Positions 24,801 to 39,206 of a stretch of 64,000 bases of DNA are shown here, piece after piece (the stretch's first letter is position 1; every line of letters begins with the position of its first letter). Source of the stretch: Channa striata (lineage: Eukaryota > Chordata > Actinopteri > Anabantiformes > Channidae). A program made the position numbers and the translations under genes. The notes beneath the pieces were generated by a model that saw only the letters and a program-made list of their open reading frames with translations, ran no database searches and was not told the DNA's origin. Where the stretch lies: the NCBI GenBank assembly GCA_033026295.1, contig CM065170.1, positions 12,782,040 through 12,846,039 on the forward strand, read 5' to 3'.

Positions 24801-25311
24801 ATGTCACAAACACTGGTCCAACAGGACACGACTTGATTAACTTCTCATCTCCAATCCAAACCACGGTCACACACTGTCAGTGCAGTTAGAGAAGTACCAA
24901 CGGTCCCACTGCCGTTTATTAGAGTGAGATCACTGGAAAACAGCCCGTTTCAAACGTGTGATCATTAACTTCCGCTTGTGCATGTAGCGTTGGCCATTCT
25001 TGTTCACGTTGGCCACGCGACTGCATCAACAAACACGCCACGCTGTCGACGTTAAAGTCTGTGTCTTCACGGCTGAAGCAGCAAATCCCTTCAGGAAATC
25101 GGTGGAAATCACGGTTGCTGCAGCGGGTTAGTAAAGTTTGCAGAGGGAGCAGCCATTGGGTCGGAGGGGGAGGTGGGGGGTTAGGATTGATCCTGCCGAG
25201 GTCGAACCGTGAAGGAGATTGTTTTTGCAGCACTAACCCCGAAATTGTCCTGATCTGGACAGATCTGTTAGCTAACGCAGCACAGTGTGTGAGAGCATGT
25301 CAGACACTCAC

Positions 25312-25560
25312 CTGCAGAGGGGCGCTTCTTCCTCCAAATCTGACGAGGTCACCTCGGCGGGGGGGGGGACACTCAAGCTAAAGGCTTTATATTAGCCACG
25401 ATACGAGGACCGGACTCACCAGGAGTCCGTTTTTCACGGGACGCGGTTTGCTAGCAGCAGGAGTTTCAAGATGTCTGATGCTCAGCCGCCTCCTCCTGCT
25501 GCTGCTGGCGGTGTTTAATCCAGTTTGTGTCTCTGACATGAGGTCAAACCTTATTTACCA
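25312..25560 (-). promoter_or_regulatory. coq8a: coq8a promoter and candidate alternative non-coding first exons
   Basis: A CpG-rich block lies upstream of the coding exons. Reading on the minus strand there are two strong donors: GTGAGT after ACTCCTG with the exon ending at 25420, and GTGAGT after CTCTGCAG with the exon ending at 25312. A TATAAA (25386-25391 on the plus strand, reversed) lies between them, about 25-30 bp before a possible start for the shorter exon. Both would splice to the acceptor at 21870. The start sites are inferred. Confidence 0.55.
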
Positions 25561-25914
25561 ACTTCGCACAGCAGCCAGAGCTGCGCATTGACGCAACCCG
25601 CTAATATCTGCCCCCCCCCCAAACACACACACACACGTCACAGTGTGTGTCGCAGGTGAAAAACATGTACAGTTCACGCATTTAACATGTAGGTGGTGCT
25701 TTCTGCTAATGTTCGTTTGTGATCGTCTGCTCTGTTTATTGTGTTTTGCAACTGCAGCTTTCATTTGATTCCTCGGGATCATAACAAACCTCCTCTGAAT
25801 CTCACCCGACCTCATTTTTACGCCACGCCCGAACACGGAGGGCGGCTCATGGCGCCACACAGACATGCTGCTGCACTTTACTTCCACACGGCTCTGGGTT
25901 TGTCCAGCCCATCC

Positions 25915-25965
25915 TCTCCTCCTATTGGCCCTTGTGGTTTATGGACATCAGGGGCGGGGTTAGAA
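25915..25965. promoter_or_regulatory. GC-box and inverted CCAAT cluster upstream of coq8a
   Basis: An inverted CCAAT (CCTATTGGCCC, about 25921-25930) and an Sp1-like GGGGCGGGG (about 25950-25958) lie about 400-500 bp upstream of the likely coq8a start sites. They may serve that promoter, or an undetected divergent transcript. Confidence 0.4.
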
Positions 25966-26178
25966 CAGCGGTTCCTGGTTGGTTCAGACGTGAAAAACAA
26001 AGTGCTGCTCTGCCGCTGCTTTACTAAACTTGACCGGACGTTATTTATCATAAATGTCGCTTTACAAGGCACTTATCGACATGAAAATGTGTTAACAACT
26101 GGCACATTAAAGTACAACAACTGGAAAGTTGTCGCCCAAATAAAATAAAACATACCTGGAGTGGAAAATGGGGCTCTG

Positions 26179-26192
26179 CTGCCATCTAGTGT
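26179..26192. promoter_or_regulatory. CTCF-like motif
   Basis: CTGCCATCTAGTGT resembles the reverse-complemented CTCF core (GCC-A/C-Y-CT-R-S-TGG). This is a motif match by eye only. Confidence 0.35.
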
Positions 26193-29060
26193 TGATACCG
26201 GTGGTGGAAGAAATACTTATATTTTCAATTGTATTTTAAAATGGGGTGTGCGATGAAGATATTTGCTGTTAGTAAAAGTACCAAATGATTTTCAATTTCA
26301 AAATATACATAGAGTGTCAAAAATAAAAACAATCTCATTATGCAGAGCGACTTATATACGAAGACCTGTGTGTTATTATTTTTATTCCATGGAGACCTCA
26401 TTTGTCTTAACCCATAATAATACATGAGTTATTCTATTTCGTATTATCAGTCTGAATCTAAGATGTAACTACGACTATCGTATTATAAAAATTAAAAATT
26501 CCATTATTTTTAAAATATTTTTTAGAAAGCAACTCTGGGCTGATACTCTGACGTCTCTCTGCAATGTCAATGACGTGACAGCAGAGTGCGCCACATGTCC
26601 ACACAACCCCATGTTATTCAAGTTTGTGTTTTTCAAATAAGATAATGCATTTTCCTAGTTCCCATTCCAAATGAACTCTATAGTCCACTTAAGTGAACAC
26701 ATTTCTTTTAAAAATTAAATGGCATCAAATTTGATTTTTATATTCCCCACCCCACACACACACAAAATCACATCTTTTCCCTTCGTTGCTTAATCATCTC
26801 CTTTTTTCCGCCTGCCCTGGACGCAGCTGTTGTTGTGGACAGGTGTGATTTGAATGGTAAATGAACCTCATGCAAACGAAGCAATTAATGTGACCAAGAA
26901 GCAGAAGGAGCATGTGGTCAGTGAGACCTTACTCAGGTCAGCGTCATAAGAGGCTGTGTCTTTGCAGTTGAAAATTCCTTTAGTGCAGCTGCATTGTGTG
27001 TTTCATAGTAGTTTAAATAGAGGTTAATCAGATTCTGAACTGATTTCCTTGACATCTCAGAAGTACATCTGAGATGATAATATGCACTAAAAATACTAAA
27101 CTAACATGATAGATAAAAATGAAGCCAATCACTGCTGGGGGAGTACCTTGTATTATTGGGAACATGTAGAAACAGCTGTCCCCCTTTCGATCTTAAAATA
27201 ATCAGTCTGTCTGCAAATCTAAAGTTCACTTAGCATGATATAGATATAAAGCGTCAAGAAACTTTCTCGCGTATTTCTTTTTTATGCTGAGCTAGGCTAC
27301 GCAGCTGCTTTAAATATTTACGCTGTGCATTTAGCGTAAAGTAAAGTAGTCTCACTATGAACACGAAAGCTAATAAACACATTTCCCAAAATGATGAATT
27401 ACTTGTTAACAAAGCACTGCACAGAATTACAGTCAGTCTTTTTCTCCGCTTACTGTCACTGCACACACATCAATAAAAAGCAAAGACATTTTTAACATAT
27501 TGTGAAACCTACACACCGTTTAGTTTTTATTGTTCATCAAGAACCTGTTACATTATGAGAGACATTTTTCCTCCGATGTCTGCCGGCCCATTTCATATAA
27601 ATGGCTGTCATTACCCGAAAGTCCTCATTTCTACAGCCATAACCGATAATCTGAATGTCAGCAGCCTACCTCACAGTTTGACTTTCACTCATACTGTAAC
27701 ACATGCTTGCGGACAAAACATACCAGCCCAGAAACGAAAATGTCACAGTATCCCGTTAACTAAAAATAAAACAAAACATAATATAATGTTATAAATAAAA
27801 ACAAGTAAACTACAAATGAAGCCCAAATGTTAAGAGGATTAATAAACATGCACCCTGGTAAGACTAAGTATATGAACCCACAATTAAGACTAGGAGATAA
27901 ATCCATCATTACAACAATAGGTAGAAACATATTTTCAGCTGTCTGACTTGGCTTTGTAACGTCAAGGCACTCTATAGCTTAAATAAATTGTTCATGGCTG
28001 TAAGTGTTCCACAGGGTTTGACTAGAATAATGTTAGAATTAAAAACTACATCAAACATATTTAATCTTACTGTACATTGTGAACATTCCCAACTAAGTGT
28101 GAGAAGGGTTGAAAGTGTTTGGCCTTGGAAGTATAATGGACATGGTGTTGGCTGCAAATATGTTACATGTGAGTGAATGCCCTTCATAACAGCTAAACGG
28201 AAACTACTGTGAGACGTATAATTTAGCTCCAGCTTAATGCCAGTTATTGCCAAATTACTGTGGAGCAAACATGTTTGCCACTGCAAACCTAAATGACCAA
28301 TTTAGAGAATCTAGCATCTGTCTCTGGCTTTGAGTGCGACTCGTTTAAAAGAAACAGAAAAAGAGCTTAAAGACTAGTTTTGTATTCCACTGTAAAACAC
28401 ACCTAAAATCATGTTTTGATGAGTAAAACCACACTCAACTGTACAAACTCTAACAGTGGAGGTGTCATTAAGTGCAGGTAGTTTTAAAGGAACAGCCAGC
28501 GTGCTGTTTTTGTAGCAAAGAGACAATCTAATCAAATAGAGTGCAGTTCCACTAAGACCTCTAATTCAACCGAGGTGCATCTCTGCGGAGTCCTCACAGA
28601 TATACAAAGAAGCTGGACACAAGGTAGATATTGAAAATGGACAGGTCCCAGATTACTGGCTGTAAATGTCAAGATAGGCTTGAATCTCTGCATCTGCAAA
28701 TTTGACAAGTGTTAAAGCAACATCACTTGCTTTCAAACAGAGGGGGCTGAAGTCATGTCTTGTGACATTGTATATTCTTATTATCTACAAATCTCACGAA
28801 AAAAAAACAAGGAACTGACCCGACTAACAGGTACCGTCTTGTTAGACTGTACGTTGAAAGTATAATACAGCATATTTCCTTCATATTACTTTGCCTTCGT
28901 CGAAAATTAAAGTATATATTTTTGACATGTCAATATAGGAAACAAATGGGCTGAGACCCACAGACTAACGGATTGGGCAAGTGTTAAAAAAATGAGAGGT
29001 GCACAAACACACCTTTTCATGGGATTTGTTCAGAATATCAAAATATAGCATATCCTCAAC

Positions 29061-29525
29061 TTTATTCATTGATATGGATGACACAATCCATATTTATGCT
29101 TTTAGCTGATAATTTCTTATTAAAAATGTTGTCTTGAAGATATAATGCATGCAGAAATATATTTCGTTACGGCAGTCACTTTGACCTGTCATACTGCAAA
29201 AGCACAGTTGTAACAAATAGCAGTTTTGATGTTCCTCGTGCAGGCGCATGGGTTTCTGGAACACCTACATATGTTATTAGTTCCACCTGTTTTTTTCTGC
29301 TCAAACATGTTAAAATGTCTGCTGTAAAGAAGGCAGAGAAAGGCCTGCCCTTGAGTAGAAAAGGACAACAAAAGAATGCTACGAATGAGGAAGAACTAGG
29401 TTGTGACTCTTCACTGGTCCTGGAGGAAGTCCAAAGTGTTCCCTACCAAGTGTTCCCCAGAGAAATGCAGAATGAATGGAAGTGTTGTCAGTCCAATGTT
29501 AACTTGGATGAAGGGAAATAACTCT
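29061..29525 (-). other. itpkb: probable 3'UTR of itpkb with candidate poly(A) signal
   Basis: On the minus strand, AATAAA lies at 29061-29066, about 460 nt after the stop codon. The downstream GT-rich element is weak, so a more distal end is possible. Confidence 0.4.
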
Positions 29526-29735
29526 TCAAGTGTCAGAATTCACCATGGATGAAATAATGTCCACCAAACTATCAAGTCCAAAAAGGTAGCCATCTTCTCT
29601 GTTGCCCTCCACCCACAATGCCCGGTGGGTTAGTTCCTCCCCATCAGGTAGAGGCGTGGTTTTCCCAAAGTCAATCATCCAGACTTTGGCCCGTCCCTTG
29701 CTGTCATGAACAAATAACAAGGAGCTGCCGATCAC
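29526..29735 (-). CDS. itpkb: itpkb terminal coding exon 11
   Basis: Encodes VIGSSLLFVHDSKGRAKVWM, IDFGKTTPLPDGEELTHRAL and WVEGNREDGYLFGLDSLVDI, ending VNSDT and TGA. IDFGK holds the metal-binding Asp. Confidence 0.96.
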   Translation of the reverse strand: MIGSSLLFVHDSKGRAKVWMIDFGKTTPLPDGEELTHRALWVEGNREDGYLFGLDSLVDIISSMVNSDT

Positions 29736-32597
29736 CTGCAGAGTCACAGAGAGACAAAGGGCATGAGTAAGAGAACAGGAAATAAACACTAAGTCTGCTC
29801 TTTTTTTACTCGACATTACGTGTTTGTTTGCATCTTTTAAAAACATTATCTCGCTTCCTGTATTGTGACACCACCTACTTACATTCATGTCTTCTGGTAT
29901 GTTTGTTTTTATGTTAGCAACTGTGACGCCAGTTGTGTGAATGTTGTCAGGGCTGTTTCTGACCATTTCGAGACTTGCTACGTACATATAAATGGCCACT
30001 GGTGTGCTTGCTTGAGTCAATTATAATAACTAAACAGGCCTTACTGTAATTACTAAGTTAAAACAATTTACATGCAATGTATGATGCTGAGGCCAGTCCA
30101 TATGCCAGGCCATATAAAGACATTTTTAAACACTAACTAAGTGTACATTAACACATTTTCACATATGCCTTGACATTTTGTGCACCTAATTTGTAATTTT
30201 TTGCTACCGGACAATGAAACTAAACATTTTCACAAGCATGAAAAATAGTCAGTGTAGCAAAACGTAAATAACAAAGCTGAAAGTAACCTTGTATTACCTT
30301 AAACCCACACAGTGGTTTTGTTTTCCCGGAATACATTTTTAGCACATTTTTCTACTTAATATTTAGCACACATTTTTTGTCATAATGTTCTTTTGAATAT
30401 GAGTTGACTCATAACTGATGAGCTTTGTGTTTGCTGTATGTATTTATGTGTCAGAATAGCGCTAACATGAAAGTAGCAGTACAAAAGTTTCCATCACTGG
30501 ACGAGTAGCTTTTACCTCGTGGGTTTTGAAGAATGGGGAGATCTCCAGAGTGTCTCTGATTTCCTTCAGCCTGGTTAGATAACAGATCTGGAAAGTAAGC
30601 AAATAAGACTAGTATTTTTGTTCTTCAACTTCTGCCCACTTCTGCAACAGTCAGACTCGTAGACTCAACAAGAAAGGGGCTGCAGAATGGCTCAGCGAGC
30701 AAACTCAAGTGAAACATGATTTCGCGATAACAATCCTTTTAATGATGATTAAAAGAAATGTAAAGCAAATGCAAAAATGGGATTTTAATAACCCCTTATT
30801 TGTGTCTGACAAATAAAACATGTCGATTTATAATGTGTGTTTATTAAAACAGCCAGTAAAATACAAACATACTCACCAGTATGTCCTTATTCCCTTTGAC
30901 AAAGTCGTCAAAGGCTGCAGTAACTTGCTCTCTCGTCTTTGTCTTCTTAAAGTCTCTGTTCACTGTCCCATCCTCCTTCTACAGAGGAGACGAGAGGAGA
31001 GGCCATCAGCATGCCAAATGTCAACTAACTCAACATTCATGTTAAAGGTCGACATGACGATGATGATTTAGTAAGGCACATAAAAGAAAAAATAAATGTA
31101 GAAAGCATGACTCTATTAAGTATTGTAAATTAGTGTAAATATTTGTTTTTTAACATCACAATCGACAACCTCCAGGCTACAAACGGGAAGTATGGAGCTG
31201 ATGCAGAGGATGGGAGGAGAGGAAAGCGAAGAAGCAGACAAGAGGAAGAACAAGAAAACTCCAGCAAACAATTGGTGGTGGAGAGGAAGCAGTGAGGGAA
31301 ATGTATTTTTAGAGTTTTGGCCTTAAGTCAGGGTAGGGTCACCATAGTTGTGTAAAGCAAACATTTTTTACTCTTGCAAATTTGTCATTTCTGTGGCCTT
31401 GTGACAAGCTGATACAGCATTTGAAATTAGTTTTTTTGATGATTCATCTTTTGCATTTTTATTAACCGATCAATTCTTTTATTACAGTTAACCAATTGCT
31501 GGTTCAGTTCACAGTAACAACATTTTAAAAAGATCCACCATAGTTTCCCTGATTCCAAGGTGACAAACTCAGACCATTTTGTTCTAAGAAACAGCTGATG
31601 AAGTAATATCTTACACTTGTTTCATTTATGTTAAAGCCAGAACTATGGTCTGACATGTGTCTCCTAACTAGCTGTTGAAGTAAAAATAAAAATAAAATAA
31701 TCAAGCAAAGAATTATGACAAAAATGTTACATTTACTCTACTGGTAAAGAGAAAGCAGTAACACTACAGTGGCACTACTGTGCAGCAATAGAACAAGCAG
31801 TAGCATTAATAGTTGCAATATTGGAGTTATGCAGCATTAGTAACCTTTGCACATGGCCACAATTAGGTGCAAACTTTTTTCAACAACCTCATATTTGATG
31901 TAGATTTAGAAAGTGTAAATGGTCCTCCACCAGAAATAATTAAAGTTAATTTTTAATTTATTTAGAGGGATGCAACCTTTTGCACTAATTTAATTTTCAT
32001 TATTTTACAGTAACCTTTTTATACAATTCCCGACCATTTTTGTTACATTAATGATGAAAAACATTTGTATTAGATGCATGTGCATTAATATTATATGAAG
32101 TTTAGGGATACATGTAATCTGAATACACATTCACCTAGCACAAATGTTCAAAAATATTACAGAAAATGGTAAAGGAATGTATAAAACAAGTTATAGTAAA
32201 ATAATAATAATAAGAAGAACCTTTATTAACCTTTATTAATAACAACATATATTGTTGCAAAAGTTTGCCTTCACCGTGATAAATGAATAAACATTGTATT
32301 AACTCAAATAAACTAGCTAATTGTGCATTAAATATTATGTTGATAAAAATTATACAAAATTATATACATATATAATTACATTATTATTTACTTTTTTTAA
32401 TTTCACTTTAAGGGAACAGTAACAGTAGAGTAGCAACAGAAGCAGTACCAGCAGTGGAAGCCAACTACCAACTGATTCAGAGTGGAATCAATGAGCTTTT
32501 CTTAATCTGCTGGCTGCCAGGCAACAAAGTACTATTTGGAAAATATTGGAGACAAAAGTATTTTTCCCTTTATGGTTCATGTCTGAACACAGCTAAG

Positions 32598-32643
<46 letters not shown>

Positions 32644-35600
32644 TCATATTTCTATTGTTGTTCGGAGTAATGCATTCCCTAGCTCCTTACTCTAACCTTC
32701 ACAACTACATGTCTAACACTGACCCTAAAGCCAAGTTTTAACCCTTAAAGAGGTTCTCACTTCACCAAAAGCTCATAAGTTGGTTAGGAAATATTTTTCA
32801 ACCCTAACCCTAACCATCAAAACTGAATGCCTAACCCTAACCCTAACCAAAACCTAATTCTAACCGTAAAACCCAGTCTAGACCCTCCAAAGCCTTTTGA
32901 AGTTGTGCGGACCAGCTAAAATGTTCTCACAACACCAAAATGTCCTCACAACAGCAAAATTTGTCCACAGAAGGCTATAAAGACATGCCCACACATATAC
33001 ACACACACACACAAATGTCCTTATATAGACACAACCCTCAAATAAAGACAGGCACAGAGAAATTGTGTGTGCGCAATGTCAGTGCCAGATGTCAAGGCCT
33101 ATAGAGCTGCCATGGACAGGCGTTGTGTACGACAAAGGAACTCAAGCACAAACGTACTTCAGAGGAAGTTTGTGTTAAAAACAGGAAGTTAGATCATGGA
33201 CCCTGAAGGACACACACATACAGACCTCTACACACAAACACACACTAAATACTTGTGGAAGGGAGGGGAGTAGGGACACACACACACACACAGTCATTGT
33301 GAGTTCTACCTTGACTCCCTCTATCCTAAATCCCAGGGTAGCTGTTGAGCTTATGGTCTCTCTCCATTGCATGTATCTGGGTTTGGTCACTGCTTTCTGG
33401 TCATTCTCCTCTGATGTAGGTGCCACAGGATCAACCTCGATCATCTTCTGATACATGTCGGGTCTCGGGGAGGGCTTCTTACGAGCCTTAGTGAGCTCTT
33501 CTTCAAGGTAGGTTCTGAGGCAGGAGAAAAAAATGGTGATGGTGGAGAAAAACGGTGGGTGCAGACATAAGCACAGAGGTAGGAGGAAGACAGGAGCTCT
33601 TTCCAATACAGCAGGACACAGCTGCTTGCAGTTCATCTATTGTCTTACATAAAATGTAATTTTGCATTTTGTTTTCTGAAGTTATGTGTCTGTCTTCTCC
33701 CTTACTGTGTTAGCGTGATATGTTTTATTATGATGTGATAATTTCTCACCTTACTCCCATCTTACAGTCCATCACACACGGGTAGTCAAACTCAGCCAGC
33801 AGATCCTCCATCTGGTTGTATTTCTGGCCGTCCTTCTCTACGTCTCCATGGTAACCAGGGACATAAGGGCGCAGCACGTCCCTCATTAGAAGGGACAAAC
33901 AGCGCTGCTCACATTCACAGTGTTTCTAAAAGATATCAACAAGTTACTAGCATTATACACACATAGCTGAGTGATTCAGAATTAATATGATTAATCTCTG
34001 GAAACTAAGATGTATTAAGGCATTTCTGTTCACTAACAAAGAAAGCGTCAATCATGTGAAGGTGCGTCTTACTTTTAATATGCGGCCATTTGCTCCTGCC
34101 TTGAAGCTTCCTGTAAAAAGACACACTGTTACTGTGAAGCAGATGCACAAAGCGTTAAGATACAGTAACAGTAGGATCACAGTGAGGTTATAAGTTGGTT
34201 GATTTTTTCAGCTGTACCTAAATAAACCGATTCAGGGATGGTTCACTTGGCCCCAAATTTCTAAAACATATGTCTATTCAACGGAGGCATTCCGTGAAGT
34301 TTCATAATGCTGCTGTTAATTAACCACCCCAACACATATTTTCCTGTGGTAATGTTGGCAATGTTTCTGTGAAAGTATTGCCACTGTACAGACCATCAAG
34401 ATGTGTTAGTGAGAGTCATTCGCATTTTTTACCTATGAGGTTTGTGCAAGTCTATGCAGTGTGCAAATACCTGCGTGCCCAGCCAGTTGTATCCAGGGAT
34501 ATTTCTTCTTGAAGGACATGACAAAAGGAGACCAGTGGACCATGTTCTTAATCTTCTTCCAAGACTTGTGCTAAAAACGAACATACAACATCATTGATTA
34601 TCCTTAAGAATTCAATTTTACCAGCGTTGTGCGCTTTTGAGTAAGGAATTAAACAACCACATCCTTCACCAGAATCCTCTTTGTGTATTACCCTAAACTT
34701 CTTGCCTAACTGGTTTAAGTTAAAATATTTGTGGTCATTAGCCTGAGGTTTACCATCCCTAAACCTGTTTAGGCCCAGCTTTCTGTTTCTAAAATTGACA
34801 TGAACCAACGTTATATTAATATTTTGTACTTTTGGCTACGTAAATAATTTTTGAAACATGCCCTGGGGGACCTGTCTTCAATCTCTCTGCCTGGCTCTCA
34901 CACACTCTCTTTTTTATTTTGTCTGGTTTAGAACATTTTAACTCTCTGGAGGATCAAGCTGGGGTTTCCCCTGGTAACACACACACACACAAGGGATCTC
35001 CAAGGGATCTCCCTGTCCTTGGCAAAAACACATTGAACTGCGGGACTCCTGCCACACACATATACACACAAACAAACACAAACAGAGACACACGCTGTCT
35101 CTGACACACAAACACACACAGCAAGTTGTTTCTACATCAGTGGACTGCTTCATCTCTAGTTTTCCTGCTCTCTGCCTATGTCACGGAAAGACTTTTGACA
35201 GTAACTCAATATTAATATTTAACTGTAGCAGCTGGAGAAACACGTGCTCTATCCAAAGTACTATCTCTTCCCTGCATAACAACAACAGCTATAGTTAAAA
35301 ACAAAGATAAAGATAAAAACAAAAAAGTTAGGAAAAATGTATATAGAGATATATTGTCTCTGGATTTGCATTCAAAATATTCCTCTTTATTTAATACACT
35401 CCTTAACTGCATATTCAAAAACACATGCGCACAGTAAATCAAGCTATTATTGAGCAAAAGTTTCTAACCCCAAACACATTTTTATCCCTTCTGCATTACA
35501 TCAGATGGAAAAATTTCTCGTTCTGTGGGTTTAAACAATGCTCAGCTGTGCAGTGGACACAGCAGCACTGAAAATATGACAAAATCAAAAACAAGATTTA

Positions 35601-36714
35601 TGTTCTACTCCTTAGAACTAGAATCACCTGTTTATATAATAGCACAAAATGACTGCTTTCCTCATCTTAAAGATGTGATCTCACACGCACAAGATTTCTG
35701 TTGGTCTGCAATTCCAGCAGTAATAATATTTCTATGTCAACAACTGGAAAAGAAGGAGAGGAAGAATAAGATAAGAGGACCAAAGAAGGAGATATATAAC
35801 CCATGTCACATAATCTGGACCTGATGAAAATTCATCAGCTGATAGCATTACTATCTATGGTTATATGCGTGTGCACACACACACACACAGACACGCACAC
35901 AGACAGACACACACAGACACGTACACACACACACACTTTGCTGGCTCTTTCCGTCTCAAACAGTGGAGACACACCTCAAGGGGTCTTTTGCACTGGTGAG
36001 AGAGACAGAAAATTTCAGCCTCGATAAAAAGTGACCAAAAAAAAAAAAAAAAAACACGTGTACAGATCACATGGTGGAAACTAACTGCAGAAACGGGTCT
36101 CAGAGGGCAGCACATCTTTTCATACCTAAAAGGTCTACATGCATTATCTTTTTTTTGGTAAAAGTAACAAAGGCATGTCTGGTAGCAAAGTTCAATATAT
36201 CTAGGAGTTTACCAAATTGAATCCTTGTGTACACATCCACTGAAAGTTTTCCATAACTCGCTAGGCTTCGCCTCTGATAAATTCTTTCCAATTTCAGGAA
36301 GAAAAAAATGAAGGTTTCAGCGTGGCTTTAAAGTAAGATGGTGGTAGCCTGGAGACATAAACTATTCAGTTGAAGCTTGTCCTGGGAAATCGTCATGTCT
36401 CAACATGTACAGTATGTATTAGAGACACAAAGGTATACTGCCTGACTAAATAACAGTTGAAGTAAAACAAAATGGCTGCATCGGCACACATATCTCATTA
36501 ATAAAAGGAAATACACATATTACTTAGCTTTGTAGGCCACTTGAAAGGCAAATAATTTTGATAGAATGGTGTTATGCTTTTCGTTTTATCACCATCTAAA
36601 ACAAGTTAGCAAAAGAGCAAGAGTGTCAGACTACAGCTTGGTAAGTAGCCAGGGTCTGCGCTTTCTCTGTCAACTCTGTCATCCATCTACCATGCTGCCC
36701 ACCTACAGCTGCTG

Positions 36715-36767
<53 letters not shown>

Positions 36768-39168
36768 GAGAGAGAGAGACCGAGCTGTGGACGGCAAAAG
36801 AGAGAAACGAAGATAAAGTCTGGACTGCTTCAAGTGTGTGAGTAATAACAGACATTGTCACTGTGTGTGGATTTGGGAGTTGAGACATTAAAATGCAATC
36901 AGAGGAGAAGAGAGGACGAGTGAAGAGAGGGTTAGTTTGTGTGTGGCTCCAACTATCATATGTTACATTATTAGCGTTATTATAGCTTCTGAATAACTCC
37001 AAGAACAGAGCTGTCAGACATTACTTAACAATGACTTAATCATGACTATTTTAAGACATCTTGTGCTAATAATTGCAAGCTATAGTGACAGTACCTGAAT
37101 ATGGTTGGAGCAGAGGTGGATGACGGTAATGATAAAGATGGCTCCGACTGATACAACAACACTCCACACTGAATACAGCCATGCAGACCACATCATGACC
37201 GATGACCTTTCAGTCAGCCGAGGAATTTGGAGGCTGACAAGACTGATTACCTGCGCAACTCCGTCCCTCTCTGCTTTAATAAGTAGCACCTTGGGCTCAC
37301 ATACTCCTCTATCTGCATCCCACAAGATTTACACTTGGTATGTGTGTGTCTGAGTGTGTGCTAAGAGATAAAAAATTGTGGATCATTTGTTTAGCAAAAC
37401 AGAAGACAAACAATCTGGGCATGCAAATCTAAAACACAGGTCACAACATTTGAAAGGTACAGACGGAGCTAAGTGTTTGTGCGTGTGAGTGGATGAGTAA
37501 GTGTGAATGCACATTTAGCACCAGAAAAACGCAGGGGCTTCGTGGAAGAAGCATGCATAACCTGTACATTTGTACATAGTTTAATAAAGTGTATGTGTGT
37601 ATGTATGATTTTGTGAATTGTGCATTTGTGAGAGACAGTAAACTAACAACGTTACAGCACAAGGTTTAATTAACAAGGCGAAACATCCTTTACATCAGCT
37701 ATTACAACCACTATCGTGGGCGATGCAACAATTCATAAAACACAACATTGCAGAGTGTTTTTTAACAATAAAGAATAAATGTGCACATTTATTTTGTGTA
37801 ATTTTCATTACTGGTACTGACTATTTTAGTCAGTTCACAAGCTGGAAAAGCTGGCCTTTTTTGAGCATAACTATTATAAGATTAACTATTTGCATAAATG
37901 TGTGTAAATGTGTGGCAGGTAGATGAAAAAATAAATGATAAGCTTGTAAAAAAACATCTGCAGATATAGAAACATTTTAAGAATGTTTAACTTAAAGTAA
38001 TCAGAGATTACAGGAAACGTCTGAGTAAAAACTCCCATTTGTAAATCTGTAAGTACAGATTTAAATCATCCAAATGTGATGTGAAACACAAATAACTATG
38101 TCACTTACACTAAAGGTGAAGACACAAGACACTTTGAATTAAATTGACACAAGCATTAGCAAATTTTAAAAAAGACAATGTGTAGCTACTGACATCACAA
38201 TTATTTTCCTTATTGCTTAATCGTTCTTCAATAAATTAAGTAATCACTTAGATTATTAAAGCCTAAAAAGTGACAGAAATGCTCGGGACATTGTCTGCTC
38301 TGTGTTTTGTAAAGTATTTAAATTCATGTATATATTCTAAGATACTGTTTACTGCACTTTCAATTGTTTAATCGCAAAAGCATCCTTGCATTTCTAAAGC
38401 CAGAGCCAGTTAATATTTGATGCTTTTGCTTGATAAATAACAATAATTTGATAATAATATGGACTAAATTTTGCTCTTTGATTGATTAATTAACCTCATT
38501 TAATGAGAGTTTTTTTTTTATCAAACCACCAACATGCAGTCTAATTGGAGACACTCTTACCTTTACAGAGGTAATTTACTGCTGTTCCTTCCTTTACACA
38601 ATAGAAACCCGGTTCGCCCATTCTAGTGCATATGAACCACCACAACATACAGTATGTGTTGCTTTAATTTGGTGTTGTCAGTGTCCCAGGGTTCTTCCAT
38701 AACAGTGTGTGCATTATTTTTATACTCTACGCTTTCAATCATCAGACACCCACAGGAAGATATGAATATCTTCCCAAGAAAATAACTCCTCAAAACATGC
38801 AGTTCAAACTAATCGCTATAGTTTTAAAGGGTTTAAGTTTTATTTTCATATGCATGACTATAGTTGCTTCATTTTTTATTTTTATTTTGTAATTGTCATG
38901 TTAGGTTTTTGTTTTCACAATTGTGTAAAAAAAAATGAACATAAACCTGGATATGAACCTGAAATTAACTTCAGGAAGGCGTTTGGATTGAAGTCCATGC
39001 TTTTTCTCTGCCTAAAACTGCCAAAGTCAGCCTTTCTGTTTTTCTCTTATCTCTTTCTGGCTCACAGAAATTTGGTGGTCTCCCTCCCTCCCCTACAGTA
39101 TCTCTATCCCCAGACCGGCTGGATGACAAGAGGAGAGCAGAAAAACACCAAAGTTTCCATTGAGAGAC

Positions 39169-39206
<38 letters not shown>

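Larger units (their letters stand above)
25620..29060. other. intergenic region between coq8a 5' end and itpkb 3' end
   Basis: Apart from the promoter-proximal motifs, no gene, RNA or recognisable mobile element was seen. The sequence is AT-rich and mostly unique. Short ORFs here, such as 25741-26148 plus, show no family resemblance. Confidence 0.55.
30979..33309 (-). other. itpkb: itpkb intron 8-9
   Basis: No nested gene was recognised. It contains a (CA)n run (32601-32640) and a repeat with telomere-like units (about 32641-32990). Confidence 0.6.

Noticed and set aside
25741..26148. 135-codon plus-strand ORF upstream of coq8a
   Set aside because: It lies in GC-rich promoter DNA, has no recognisable domain, and shows no exon-border signals. 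Likely chance.
32801..32850. Chromosome end or fusion scar
   Set aside because: Only a few CTAACC units, embedded in an intron of a conserved gene and within a repeat of dispersed type.
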